A stretch of DNA of 9,945 bases from an uncultured Eubacteriales bacterium. GTDB lineage: Bacteria > Bacillota > Clostridia > Christensenellales > CAG-138. How positions within the stretch are numbered: position 1 is the stretch's first letter; every line of letters begins with the position of its first letter. The position numbers and the translations under genes were made by a program. The DNA lies in the NCBI GenBank assembly GCA_900550525.1, contig URSN01000068.1, forward strand, positions 1 to 9,945, written 5' to 3'. The notes under the pieces were generated by a model. It had not been told where the DNA came from and did not search any database. It was given only the letters and a program-made list of their open reading frames with translations. This document shows positions 1-6,193 of the stretch, one piece after another.

Positions 1-711
1 CTCCCTTCGCCGGAGCCCACGCCGGAACCGCCGCTGCTGCGGGCCGTCATCGGAATCGATCCGGGGCATCAGTACATCTATGACCCCGCGCCGGATCCAA
101 TCGCTCCGGGTGATTCCCGCACGAAACAGAAGGTCGCCGGCGGCGCCCGCGGCACGCGCACCGGTGCGATGGAATATGAGATCAACCTGGCCGTTGGTCT
201 GCTGCTGCGCAACCAGCTGGAGGCGCTCGGCGCGCCCGTCCATATGACGCGCACGACGGATGACGTAAACATTTCCAACCGGGAGCGCGCGGAGTTTTTC
301 AATGAACATGAGGTTGCGCTCGGCATCCGCCTGCATTGCAACCGCTCAGACCGGGAGAGCGCGCGCGGCGCGTTCATGCTCATTCCCTCCGAATACCGCA
401 CGGATCACTTCGAGGCGTGCCGGCAGGCGGCGGACTGTATCATACGGGCCTATTGTGATACGACGGACATCCCCATGTGTTATGAGGACCGCGGCGGAAT
501 CACCACGCGCGGCGACCAGACGGGATTCAACTGGTGCACGCGGCCCATCGTCGGAATTGAGATGGGATATCTGACCAACGAAGAGGACGAGCTGCTCCTT
601 TCCGACCCGGACTTCCAGCAGACGATGGCGCAGGGGATCTGCGAGGGCATCGTACGCTGGTATGGCGCAGGCGGCGCAGCAGACGCCGCCAAGGTCAGCG
701 CACCAGCATAA
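1..711 (+). CDS. N-acetylmuramoyl-L-alanine amidase (Amidase_3), 5' end missing
   Basis: The frame is open from the first base and ends at TAA 709-711, so 236 codons of a longer gene are visible. A proline-rich linker (PSPEPTPEPP) leads into the catalytic domain, which starts at the IGIDPGHQ motif around codons 17-24. Counting from the window edge, the likely zinc ligands are His23, Glu60 (in the MEYEINL segment) and His112 (RLHCN). The likely catalytic Glu is Glu187 (GIEMGYLTN). The loop between His23 and Glu60 is long, with DPIAPGDS and a TG-x-x-EYEINL ending. From memory this is common in clostridial members of the family. Such enzymes cut the amide bond between N-acetylmuramic acid and the stem peptide, outside the membrane. 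The missing N-terminus probably holds a signal peptide or other cell-wall domain. The ATG at 169 lies after the first zinc ligand, so it cannot be the true start. The gene converges on mnmE. Confidence 0.93.
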   Translation, partial: LPSPEPTPEPPLLRAVIGIDPGHQYIYDPAPDPIAPGDSRTKQKVAGGARGTRTGAMEYEINLAVGLLLRNQLEALGAPVHMTRTTDDVNISNRERAEFFNEHEVALGIRLHCNRSDRESARGAFMLIPSEYRTDHFEACRQAADCIIRAYCDTTDIPMCYEDRGGITTRGDQTGFNWCTRPIVGIEMGYLTNEEDELLLSDPDFQQTMAQGICEGIVRWYGAGGAADAAKVSAPA

Positions 712-831
712 ACGCGCATGTGGCAAGCGGCGCGCGGAGGCCATCCTTCCTTCATGCATCGATAGGAAAGCCCTTGAAGCGGCAATGGATTTCCGCCGCG
801 GGCGCGCGTAAACACGGAACCATGAAAGGAT

Positions 832-859
832 GCGGGCGCTCCCGAAGGGGAGCGCCCGC
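832..859. terminator. Intrinsic terminator between convergent amidase and mnmE genes
   Basis: A perfect 12-bp GC-rich stem (832-843 with 848-859) closes a GAAG tetraloop. On the minus strand it lies 27 bases past the mnmE stop and is followed by ATCCTTTCAT. On the plus strand it is followed by CGTTTGT. Both tails are only moderately T-rich, so it may work in both directions but not as a textbook terminator. It is the only strong hairpin in the 175-base gap. I see nothing else in that gap. Confidence 0.75.
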
Positions 860-886
860 CGTTTGTAAGAGAAACCCGCCGCGCCG

Positions 887-2200
887 TCACTTGCCGACGC
901 AGAAATTTGCAAAGATGCGGTCGATGACGCGCTCGTCCACGTCCGTGCCGGTGATCGCGCCGAGGTGGCGCAGCGCTGCGCGCAGGTCCGTCGCCGCGCA
1001 GTCGAGCTCCGCCGCGGCCTGTGCGGCGCGGATGGACGCGAGCGCGCAATCGAGCGCGCGCAGGTGCCGCTCGTTGGTGACGCAGGGATCGCCGGCGTCC
1101 TGCTGCGGCGCGGCAAGCGCGAGGATCGCCGTGCGCAGCGCGTCCAGGCCAGCGCCCGTGCGGGCGCTCACGGGCAACGCCGCCTCCGGCAGCTCCATGT
1201 CCGCGGCCGGCAGGTCGCACTTGTTGCGCACGAGGATGCGGGACCGGCCCGCCGTTTCCGCAAGCAGCGCGGCGTCCTCCGCGGCAAGCGGCGCGGCGCC
1301 GTCGAGCACGACGAGCAGCACATCCGCCCGGGCGAGCGCCTCGCGCGCGCGGGAGACGCCGATGCGCTCCGCCTCGTCCTGCGCCTCGCGGATGCCTGCG
1401 GTGTCGAACAGGCGCACGGGCACGCCGTCGAACACGGCCCGCTCGTCGAGCACGTCGCGCGTGGTGCCGGCCTGTCCGGTCACGATGGCGCGTTCGCTGC
1501 CGCGCAGCGCGTTGAGCAGCGAGGACTTGCCCACGTTCGGCCGTCCCAGCAGCACCACGCGCAGCCCGTCGCGCAGCACGCGGCCGCGGCGCCCCTCCGC
1601 AAGCAGACGCGCTATCCGCTCCTGCGCCGCTTTGAGCTGCTCCGGCAGGGCGGCATAGGCGTCCGCCTCCGCCTCGTCGGGGTAGTCCAGCGCCGCGTCG
1701 ATGCCCGAGAGCGCGTCGAGCAGGAGCGATTCGACCTCCCCCACCGCGCGGCTGACGCTGCCGTTGAGCTGCGCCACGGCTGCCCTGAGGCTCTGCTGCG
1801 CGGCGGCGTTGACCACGTCCATCACGGCCTCCGCCTGTGAAAGATCCATCTTGCCGTTGACAAAGGCACGGCGCGTGAACTCGCCCGCCTCCGCCGGGCG
1901 GAAGCCGCAGCCGGAGAGCAGCGCCAGCACGCGCTGCACCGTGCAGCTTCCGCCATGGCAGTGGATCTCGGCCATGGGCTCGCCGGTATAGGTGCGCGGC
2001 GCGGGCAGGTAGACGGCCATGCCGTCGTCCACCGTTTCCGCCCCGTCGCGCACGCGCACAAAACGCAGCTCGCGCGGCGTTTTCGTCACGTCCGCCGAGA
2101 GCAGGCGCGCAACGCGCGCCGCGTCCGGCCCGGAGATGCGGATGACCGCGACCGCGCCGCCAACGGCGCTGGCCGGGGCAAAGATCGTATCCTCGCGCAT
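887..2200 (-). CDS. mnmE: tRNA modification GTPase MnmE (TrmE)
   Basis: 437 residues, slightly shorter than the usual 450-460. With MnmG, MnmE installs the carboxymethylaminomethyl or aminomethyl group on uridine 34 of certain tRNAs, using a folate-derived one-carbon unit. An N-terminal folate-binding domain (about 1-118) begins with the typical DTIFAPASAVGGA. A helical domain follows, with a GTPase inserted in it: G1 GRPNVGKS at 219-226, G2 TTR at 246-248, G3 DTAG at 266-269, G4 NKCD at 326-329, and SAR at 345-347. The C-terminus is FCVGK with the conserved Cys434, so the protein looks intact. The ATG at 2200 is preceded by AAAGGAGGGG. It follows jag in the same direction after a hairpin-rich gap of 129 bases. 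It is the last gene of the block, and its usual partner mnmG does not follow. Confidence 0.98.
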   Translation of the reverse strand: MREDTIFAPASAVGGAVAVIRISGPDAARVARLLSADVTKTPRELRFVRVRDGAETVDDGMAVYLPAPRTYTGEPMAEIHCHGGSCTVQRVLALLSGCGFRPAEAGEFTRRAFVNGKMDLSQAEAVMDVVNAAAQQSLRAAVAQLNGSVSRAVGEVESLLLDALSGIDAALDYPDEAEADAYAALPEQLKAAQERIARLLAEGRRGRVLRDGLRVVLLGRPNVGKSSLLNALRGSERAIVTGQAGTTRDVLDERAVFDGVPVRLFDTAGIREAQDEAERIGVSRAREALARADVLLVVLDGAAPLAAEDAALLAETAGRSRILVRNKCDLPAADMELPEAALPVSARTGAGLDALRTAILALAAPQQDAGDPCVTNERHLRALDCALASIRAAQAAAELDCAATDLRAALRHLGAITGTDVDERVIDRIFANFCVGK

Positions 2201-2244
2201 GGGCCGCGTCCCCTCCTTTCCCGTCCTATGCCGCTCATATGCAA

Positions 2245-2271
2245 AGCGCCGCCCGGGACGCGGGCGGCGCT
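2245..2271 (-). terminator. Hairpin downstream of jag, possible terminator or attenuator
   Basis: A perfect 11-bp GC-rich stem (2245-2255 with 2261-2271) has a 5-base loop. Read on the minus strand it is followed by TTTGCAT, a weak U tract. It lies between the jag stop and the mnmE start, so it may partly end the upstream transcript or lower mnmE expression. I see no convincing separate promoter for mnmE, so complete termination here seems unlikely. Confidence 0.55.
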
Positions 2272-2293
2272 GGCTGATCCTCCGTACAGCCCG

Positions 2294-2328
2294 GCCGGCG
2301 GCGCGGCCGCCGGCGCTGCGGGCAGCGC
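2294..2328 (-). other. Two further GC hairpins just after the jag stop
   Basis: One stem pairs 2294-2302 with 2306-2314 (9 bp, 3-base loop). An adjacent stem pairs GCGCTG with CAGCGC around 2313-2328. Neither has a T tract. Together with the hairpin at 2245-2271 they make a structured spacer. Such structures could protect the 3' end of the jag message or slow RNA polymerase. The role is inferred. Confidence 0.4.
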
Positions 2329-2329
2329 T

Positions 2330-3133
2330 CTACCGCTCCGGCGCGATGACCACGTGCCGGTTGGGCTCCTCGCCCGCGCTGTAGGTGGTCACGCCGCGGA
2401 AGCCCTGCAGCGCGCTGTGCAGGATGCGCCGCTCGTACGGGTTCATCGGCTCCATGGCCACGGAGCGGCCGCTGGCGCGCACCTGCGCGGCGGTCTTGCG
2501 CGCCAGGCGCGTGAGCGTCTCCTCCCGGCGGGTGCGGTACCCCTCGGAGTCGAGCGAGAAGCGCTGGTATTCCTTGGCGCCGCGGTTGACGTGCAGCGAC
2601 ACGAGGTATTGCAGCGCGTCGAGCGTTTCGCCGCGCCGGCCGATGAGCAGGCCCATCGACTCCGAATCGATGCGCAGGCGCAGCCCCGCCTCGGTATTGG
2701 CGGCGAGCACGCGCGCCTCCACGCCCATCTTCTCCAGCAGCTCCCGCAAAAAGATCGCCGCCGGCAGGTCCTTTGCCAGCTCCTCGCTGTAGCCGTAGCG
2801 CGCGTCCGCCTCCTCCGCGGCGCGGCGGTCGCGCTCCTCGCGGCTCTCCCCGTCCTCGCGCGGCGCGCGGCGCCCGTCCCGTTCGCGGCGGTCGCGGCGC
2901 GGCGGCCGCTCGCCGTCGTGCTCGTGCTTTTTATACTGCTCCATGTCCGGCACGACGGGCGTCTCCCGCTCGGTCAGGCGGACGACCGCCATCTTGGAGC
3001 CAAGGCCGAAGATGCCCTTGGTCTCGCTTTGCAGCGTCTCGATCTCCACCTCGTCGATGGTCAGCCCCATCTCGTTGAGGCCGTGAAAGATCGCCTCGTC
3101 GACCGTGCGGCCGGAAAATTCCATGCTTCTCAT
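2330..3133 (-). CDS. jag: Jag/KhpB RNA-binding protein (Jag_N, KH and R3H domains)
   Basis: 267 residues. A Jag_N domain occupies about 4-53 (FSGRTVDEAI ... GIFGLGSKMAVVRL). A very charged Arg/Glu/Asp linker follows at about 70-112. The KH domain is at about 125-185 with its GRRG loop at 165-168. The C-terminal R3H domain is at about 203-267 with Arg235 and His239 in PYERRILH. Jag (KhpB, EloR) binds RNA and in Firmicutes is linked to cell elongation and division. Two ATGs are possible. I chose 3133 because it overlaps the yidC stop as ATGA (TGA at 3132-3130), which implies translational coupling. The upstream GAGGT gives it a usable ribosome binding site. The other start, at 3124, would remove only three residues. 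Longer frames upstream run into yidC and are not real. Confidence 0.95.
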   Translation of the reverse strand: MRSMEFSGRTVDEAIFHGLNEMGLTIDEVEIETLQSETKGIFGLGSKMAVVRLTERETPVVPDMEQYKKHEHDGERPPRRDRRERDGRRAPREDGESREERDRRAAEEADARYGYSEELAKDLPAAIFLRELLEKMGVEARVLAANTEAGLRLRIDSESMGLLIGRRGETLDALQYLVSLHVNRGAKEYQRFSLDSEGYRTRREETLTRLARKTAAQVRASGRSVAMEPMNPYERRILHSALQGFRGVTTYSAGEEPNRHVVIAPER

Positions 3134-4116
3134 GTTTTGCTTACCTCTTTTGCAGCAGCGGGCCCGATGCCGATGCTCTTGTTGATAAAGTATGTGGTGA
3201 TCATGGAGATCACGTTGCTGACCGTCCAGTACAGCGCGAACGAGGCGTTCGTGCTCAGCGAAAAGACGAACGTCATGATCGGCATGAGATACATCATCAT
3301 CTTGCCGGTGCTGGCGGCGTTGCCGGCGGGCTGCGCCTGGCCGCGCTGCATCAGCCACGCGGAGAGCAGCGTCGTGCCGCCGCACAGCAGCGGCAGGACG
3401 AACCAGCCGTTGTTATACCCGGCGTACAGGTCCACGCAGGGCTTGACGATGGCGTCATACTTTGCGATCAGCTCGTCCGTCAGCTCCGCGATGACGACGC
3501 CGTTGTAGGAGCCCTTGGCCGTGCTCTCCACAAAGAAGCCCAGCTCCTTGAACAGCTCGAACGCCTCCGGATGCTCCGTGAAGTAGAACAGGCGGTGGAT
3601 GTTGCTGTTGGTGAAGAGCATCTCCGCCGAGGTGATGACCGGCTGCATGCCGCTGTCCGGCTGCCAGATGTTGTGCACCCAGAGGAACTGGAAATTCTTG
3701 AACATCTCCACGCCCGCCTCGGGGTCGGTGTGCAGCGTGGCGATGAGGTGGACCATCATCTCGTTGCCCCACTGGCGGAACGCCGCGATGAACATGAAGA
3801 ACAGCGGCAGCGTGAACAGCATGGGCAGGCACCCGCCGAACATGGAGACGTTGTTCTCCTTCATGAGCTTGGACATCTCGCGCTGCAGGCGCTGCGGATC
3901 GTTCTCGTACTTCTTTTGCAGCTTGTTCATCTGCGGCTGGATCACCTGCATCTTGGCGGATGATTTGCGCGACTTGATATCGCCAAAGACCGTGATGGCC
4001 TTGATGAGGATCGTGGAGATGACGACCGTCAGCGCGATGCTCTCGCCGGTGATGTTCTCAAACAGCCAGCGCTTCCCCAGAAAGAGCCAATGCGTCAGGA
4101 AAAAGTCGTTGTGCAA
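3130..4116 (-). CDS. yidC: Membrane protein insertase YidC (Oxa1/SpoIIIJ family)
   Basis: 328 residues with a TTG start at 4116. AGGAGG lies 7 bases upstream (4124-4129) and no better start is in frame. YidC inserts membrane proteins alone or with Sec. Membrane segments are visible at about 26-45, 95-114, 236-256 and 273-312, the last probably two helices. The cytoplasmic coiled hairpin (KMQVIQPQMNKLQKKYENDP) lies at about 55-90. The GGCLPMLFTLPLF signature is at 94-106. By alignment from memory, Lys39 sits where most homologues have the groove Arg (E. coli Arg366). The segment between the second and third helices (about 115-235) is roughly 120 residues, against about 40 in SpoIIIJ, so there is a large extracytoplasmic insertion. 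No lipoprotein signal is present. The stop overlaps the jag start, and yidD lies 39 bases upstream. Confidence 0.97.
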   Translation of the reverse strand: MHNDFFLTHWLFLGKRWLFENITGESIALTVVISTILIKAITVFGDIKSRKSSAKMQVIQPQMNKLQKKYENDPQRLQREMSKLMKENNVSMFGGCLPMLFTLPLFFMFIAAFRQWGNEMMVHLIATLHTDPEAGVEMFKNFQFLWVHNIWQPDSGMQPVITSAEMLFTNSNIHRLFYFTEHPEAFELFKELGFFVESTAKGSYNGVVIAELTDELIAKYDAIVKPCVDLYAGYNNGWFVLPLLCGGTTLLSAWLMQRGQAQPAGNAASTGKMMMYLMPIMTFVFSLSTNASFALYWTVSNVISMITTYFINKSIGIGPAAAKEVSKT

Positions 4117-4155
4117 ATTGTTCCCTCCTCTCGTGTTGAGGTCCGGCGCGCCCCG

Positions 4156-4365
4156 TCAGGGGACCGGGTCGTAGCCGCCGCGGCAGAACGGGTTGCAGCG
4201 CAGGATGCGCCAGAGAGCCAGCGCGGAGCCCTTGAGCGCCCCGTGCTTTTGCAGCGCTTCGATGGCGTATTGTGAACAGGTCGGCATAAAGCGGCAGTGG
4301 CGAGGAAAGGCCGGAGATATGTACCGCTGATAGCCGCGCACCGCGGCGATAAGAAAGCGTTTCAT
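4156..4365 (-). CDS. yidD: Membrane protein insertion efficiency factor YidD
   Basis: 69 residues, the usual family size. It has an N-terminal amphipathic or membrane-associating stretch ([18 protein letters not shown]). The family's Cys-rich core follows: [19 protein letters not shown], then [18 protein letters not shown]. YidD is a small inner-membrane-associated protein that aids YidC/Sec-dependent insertion. The ATG at 4365 overlaps the rnpA stop as ATGA (TGA at 4364-4362), so translation is probably coupled. yidC follows 39 bases downstream with its own strong ribosome binding site. Confidence 0.97.
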   Translation of the reverse strand: MKRFLIAAVRGYQRYISPAFPRHCRFMPTCSQYAIEALQKHGALKGSALALWRILRCNPFCRGGYDPVP

Positions 4366-4709
4366 GGTTCATTCCCCCTGAGGAGGCCCGCCCGGCTGAG
4401 CAGCGCGCGCATGGCCGCGCGGATCTCGGCAAAGGGCGCTTCCACGATGGCGCTGCGGGCGATGAAGATCACGTTGACGTTGCCGCGGATCTCCGGGATG
4501 AGCGGGGTGACGGCCTCGCGCATGCGGCGTTTGACGCGGTTGCGCGTCACGCTGTTGCCGATCTTGCGGCTGACGGAAAAACCGATGCGCGGCGCGGGCT
4601 CGCGGCTTCTGGCGAACACCAGCGCAAGCAGGCGGTGCCCGGCGGACTTGCCGACGCGGTAGGTATACCGGAACTCCTTTTTCCTTCTCAGAGATTCGCT
4701 GCGTTTCAA
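4362..4709 (-). CDS. rnpA: Ribonuclease P protein component
   Basis: 115 residues if it starts at TTG 4709. This protein binds the catalytic RNase P RNA and helps 5' maturation of tRNA precursors. The N-terminus, [21 protein letters not shown], matches the family's basic start. The central RNR signature is [15 protein letters not shown], preceded by [11 protein letters not shown]. No ATG lies near the expected start. The only in-frame ATG, at 4766, would add 19 unrelated residues and would sit inside a hairpin. TTG 4709 has GGGAG 7 bases upstream (4717-4721). TTG 4715 is one base from that site and therefore less likely. The stop overlaps the yidD start. It lies 102 bases after rpmH, in the order usual for Bacillota. 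Confidence 0.94.
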   Translation of the reverse strand: MKRSESLRRKKEFRYTYRVGKSAGHRLLALVFARSREPAPRIGFSVSRKIGNSVTRNRVKRRMREAVTPLIPEIRGNVNVIFIARSAIVEAPFAEIRAAMRALLSRAGLLRGNEP

Positions 4710-4742
4710 GCTCAAACTCCCGCGCGGGGGAAAGACAAGCGC

Positions 4743-4797
4743 GCGGCAGGAACCTGCCTGCCGCAAACGCCCATATCCATGCCCGCGACGGCGGGCA
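4743..4797 (-). other. Two hairpins between rpmH and rnpA
   Basis: An 8-bp stem (4743-4750 with 4757-4764, 6-base loop) and a 7-bp stem (4780-4786 with 4791-4797, 4-base loop) lie in the 102-base gap. The rnpA-side stem is followed on the minus strand by CTTGTCTTTC, a poor U tract. These may reduce read-through, so that abundant L34 and scarce RnpA are made at different levels, or mark an RNA processing point. That role is inferred. Confidence 0.45.
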
Positions 4798-4811
4798 AGG
4801 CCGCCGGCTGA

Positions 4812-4946
4812 TTAAGCGCTGAGCCTCTTGCGGCCCTTGGCGCGCCTGCGGCGGAGCACATTGCGGCCGTCGGAGGTCTTCATGCGCTTGCGGAAGCCGT
4901 GCACCTTGCTGCGCTGCCGCTTTTTCGGCTGATAGGTCCGTACCAT
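4812..4946 (-). CDS. rpmH: 50S ribosomal protein L34
   Basis: 44 residues, the normal length for L34. The sequence is strongly basic, starting [18 protein letters not shown] and ending [13 protein letters not shown], and matches the family almost everywhere. L34 is a small component of the large ribosomal subunit. The ATG at 4946 was chosen because it gives the canonical N-terminus, with GAGGTG about 7 bases upstream. A longer frame back to 5027 has no family similarity. It is the first gene of the rpmH-rnpA-yidD-yidC-jag-mnmE block and has its own strong promoter. dnaA, usually found upstream, is not there. Confidence 0.98.
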   Translation of the reverse strand: MVRTYQPKKRQRSKVHGFRKRMKTSDGRNVLRRRRAKGRKRLSA

Positions 4947-5037
4947 TCCTGACACCTCACTCCCGATTGATTCTGCGGACGGCCTGCGCCATCCGTATGG
5001 AACGCGCGGACAAGCCGACACGATCATAACCTTTGCT

Positions 5038-5067
5038 ATTATAGTGGAACGGGCTGCGCGCTGTCAA
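5038..5067 (-). promoter_or_regulatory. Sigma-A promoter of rpmH
   Basis: Read on the minus strand, a perfect TTGACA (5062-5067) and a perfect TATAAT (5038-5043) are separated by 18 bases. Transcription would start near 5030, giving an 80-base or so leader before rpmH. The -35 box also forms one arm of a 5-bp inverted repeat (5062-5066 with 5077-5081). The promoter starts only 27 bases past the upstream yacL stop. I see no terminator in between. Confidence 0.88.
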
Positions 5068-5094
5068 GCGATTTTCTGACAATTTTGCGCGCGC

Positions 5095-6066
5095 TCACAC
5101 CGCGCCCGCCCGCGGATGCAGCCGCGCAAAGATCAGCCGGCCGGCCGACGTTTGCAACGAACTGGTCACCAGCAGCTCCACGCGCTCGCCGATGTAGCGG
5201 CGGCCGCCGTCGATGATGACCATGGTGCCGTCCTCGAGGAAGCCCACGCCCTGCCCCGGCTCCTTGCCCTCGCGCAGCACGGTGAGCTCGAGCGCCTCGC
5301 CCGGCAGCAGCACGGGCCTGACCGCGCTTGCCAGCTCATTGATGTTGAGCACGGGCGTGTTCTGCACGGCGGCGACCTTGTTGAGGTTGAAATCGTTGGT
5401 CACCAGCGCGCCGCCCAGGCTCTCGGCAAGGCGCAGCAGCTTGAGATCGACCTCCTCCGCTTCCGGGAAATCCGTATCGTCGATGCGCACCTGCGCGCCC
5501 TGCTCCTCCTGCAGCGCCTTGAGGATGTCGAGCCCGCGGCGGCCGCGGTTGCGCCGCATGGCGTCCGCGCTGTCGGCGATGTGCCTGAGCTCGCGCAGCA
5601 CGAATGCGGGCACGATGAACGGCCCCTCCAAAAAGCCCGTGCGGCACACGTCGAGGATGCGGCCGTCGATGATGGCGCTCGAATCGAGCACCTTGGGGCG
5701 CGCGCCGGCCGCCGCGGGCGCGCCGCGCATGAGCTCGCTGCGGCGCGAAACGCCGAAGCGGTAGCCGAAGATGCCGCACACGACGTACAGCGCGACCGTC
5801 AGAAGCGTGGAGAGCACCGGCACGCGCAGCGACGCGAGCAGCCGGCTGGCCAGCAGCGCCACCAGCAGGCCCACCACGAGCCCCGCCACGCCAAAGAGCA
5901 GGTCCAGCGCGGGCATGCTGCGAAAGTGCGCGTCCACCCGCCGCGCCCACGAGGCCGCGCCGTCGATGATGCGCGGCGCATACACAAAAAAGAGCAGGCC
6001 GCACAGCAGCCCCGCCACGATGTACAGCCCCACAAGCACGGGCGTCACCGTCGTATAGCGCAGCAC
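5095..6066 (-). CDS. Membrane-anchored PIN-TRAM protein, YacL-like (probably lacks its true N-terminus)
   Basis: The open part is 323 residues from GTG 6066. Three membrane helices lie at about 9-30, 54-76 and 84-106. A PIN domain follows (about 124-245) with all four acidic residues expected of a PIN nuclease: Asp128 (VLDSSAIIDG), Glu159 (LREL), Asp207 and Asp225 (TNDFNLNKVA). A C-terminal TRAM domain (about 252-317) suggests nucleic acid binding. This is the domain order of Bacillus YacL, whose function is poorly known. YacL proteins are about 360 residues with four helices. Here an in-frame TAA at 6075-6073 cuts off 32 preceding codons that encode the fourth helix and have the good ribosome binding site. 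GTG 6066 itself has no visible ribosome binding site. The product may be made by re-initiation, or the gene may be a pseudogene. It follows carD in the same direction. Confidence 0.85.
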   Translation of the reverse strand: MLRYTTVTPVLVGLYIVAGLLCGLLFFVYAPRIIDGAASWARRVDAHFRSMPALDLLFGVAGLVVGLLVALLASRLLASLRVPVLSTLLTVALYVVCGIFGYRFGVSRRSELMRGAPAAAGARPKVLDSSAIIDGRILDVCRTGFLEGPFIVPAFVLRELRHIADSADAMRRNRGRRGLDILKALQEEQGAQVRIDDTDFPEAEEVDLKLLRLAESLGGALVTNDFNLNKVAAVQNTPVLNINELASAVRPVLLPGEALELTVLREGKEPGQGVGFLEDGTMVIIDGGRRYIGERVELLVTSSLQTSAGRLIFARLHPRAGAV

Positions 6067-6072
6067 ATAGGA

Positions 6073-6171
6073 TTAGCCCGGATACCGGACGTTATAGACC
6101 ACCAGCGAAACGATCCCGCAGCCTATCCCCACGCCGAGCAGCGCAACGGCGGCGCGCAGGAGCTTCCTCAT
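6073..6171 (-). pseudogene. Severed N-terminal segment of the YacL-like protein (32 codons, TAA)
   Basis: ATG 6171 opens a 32-codon frame that ends at TAA 6075-6073, exactly in phase with the PIN-TRAM frame that resumes two codons later. It reads MRKLLRAAVALLGVGIGCGI and continues SLVVYNVRYPG: a basic start, one hydrophobic helix and a Gly-rich pattern. This resembles the first helix of YacL proteins. With the downstream frame it would give about 358 residues and four helices, the family norm. GGTGATC at 6176-6182 can pair with the end of 16S rRNA and is suitably placed, so this ATG looks like the ancestral start. The TAA may be a nonsense mutation, a sequencing or assembly error, or, less likely, a recoded stop. 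Confidence 0.72.
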
Positions 6172-6175
6172 GGAC

Positions 6176-6182
6176 GATCACC
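6176..6182 (-). promoter_or_regulatory. Ribosome binding site that marks the original yacL start
   Basis: GGTGATC on the minus strand matches the 3' portion of the extended Shine-Dalgarno sequence AAGGAGGTGATC. It ends 4 bases before ATG 6171, the right place for the extended pairing. No comparable site precedes GTG 6066. Confidence 0.55.
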
Positions 6183-6193
6183 CGACCTTTCGC

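Noticed and set aside
965..1840. Plus-strand open frames opposite mnmE
   Set aside because: They mirror MnmE codons and show no protein-like motif or ribosome binding site.
1955..3508. 517-codon plus-strand open frame across jag and mnmE
   Set aside because: It is antisense to two clearly conserved genes, is rich in Ala, Arg, Gly and Leu, has no recognisable domain and arises from high-GC third positions on the other strand.
4710..4766. ATG 4766 as the rnpA start
   Set aside because: The added residues do not fit the RnpA N-terminus and the region folds as a hairpin. TTG 4709 with GGGAG upstream fits better.
5059..5085. Terminator between yacL and rpmH
   Set aside because: Only a 5-bp inverted repeat with a 10-base loop is present, overlapping the -35 box and lacking a T tract.
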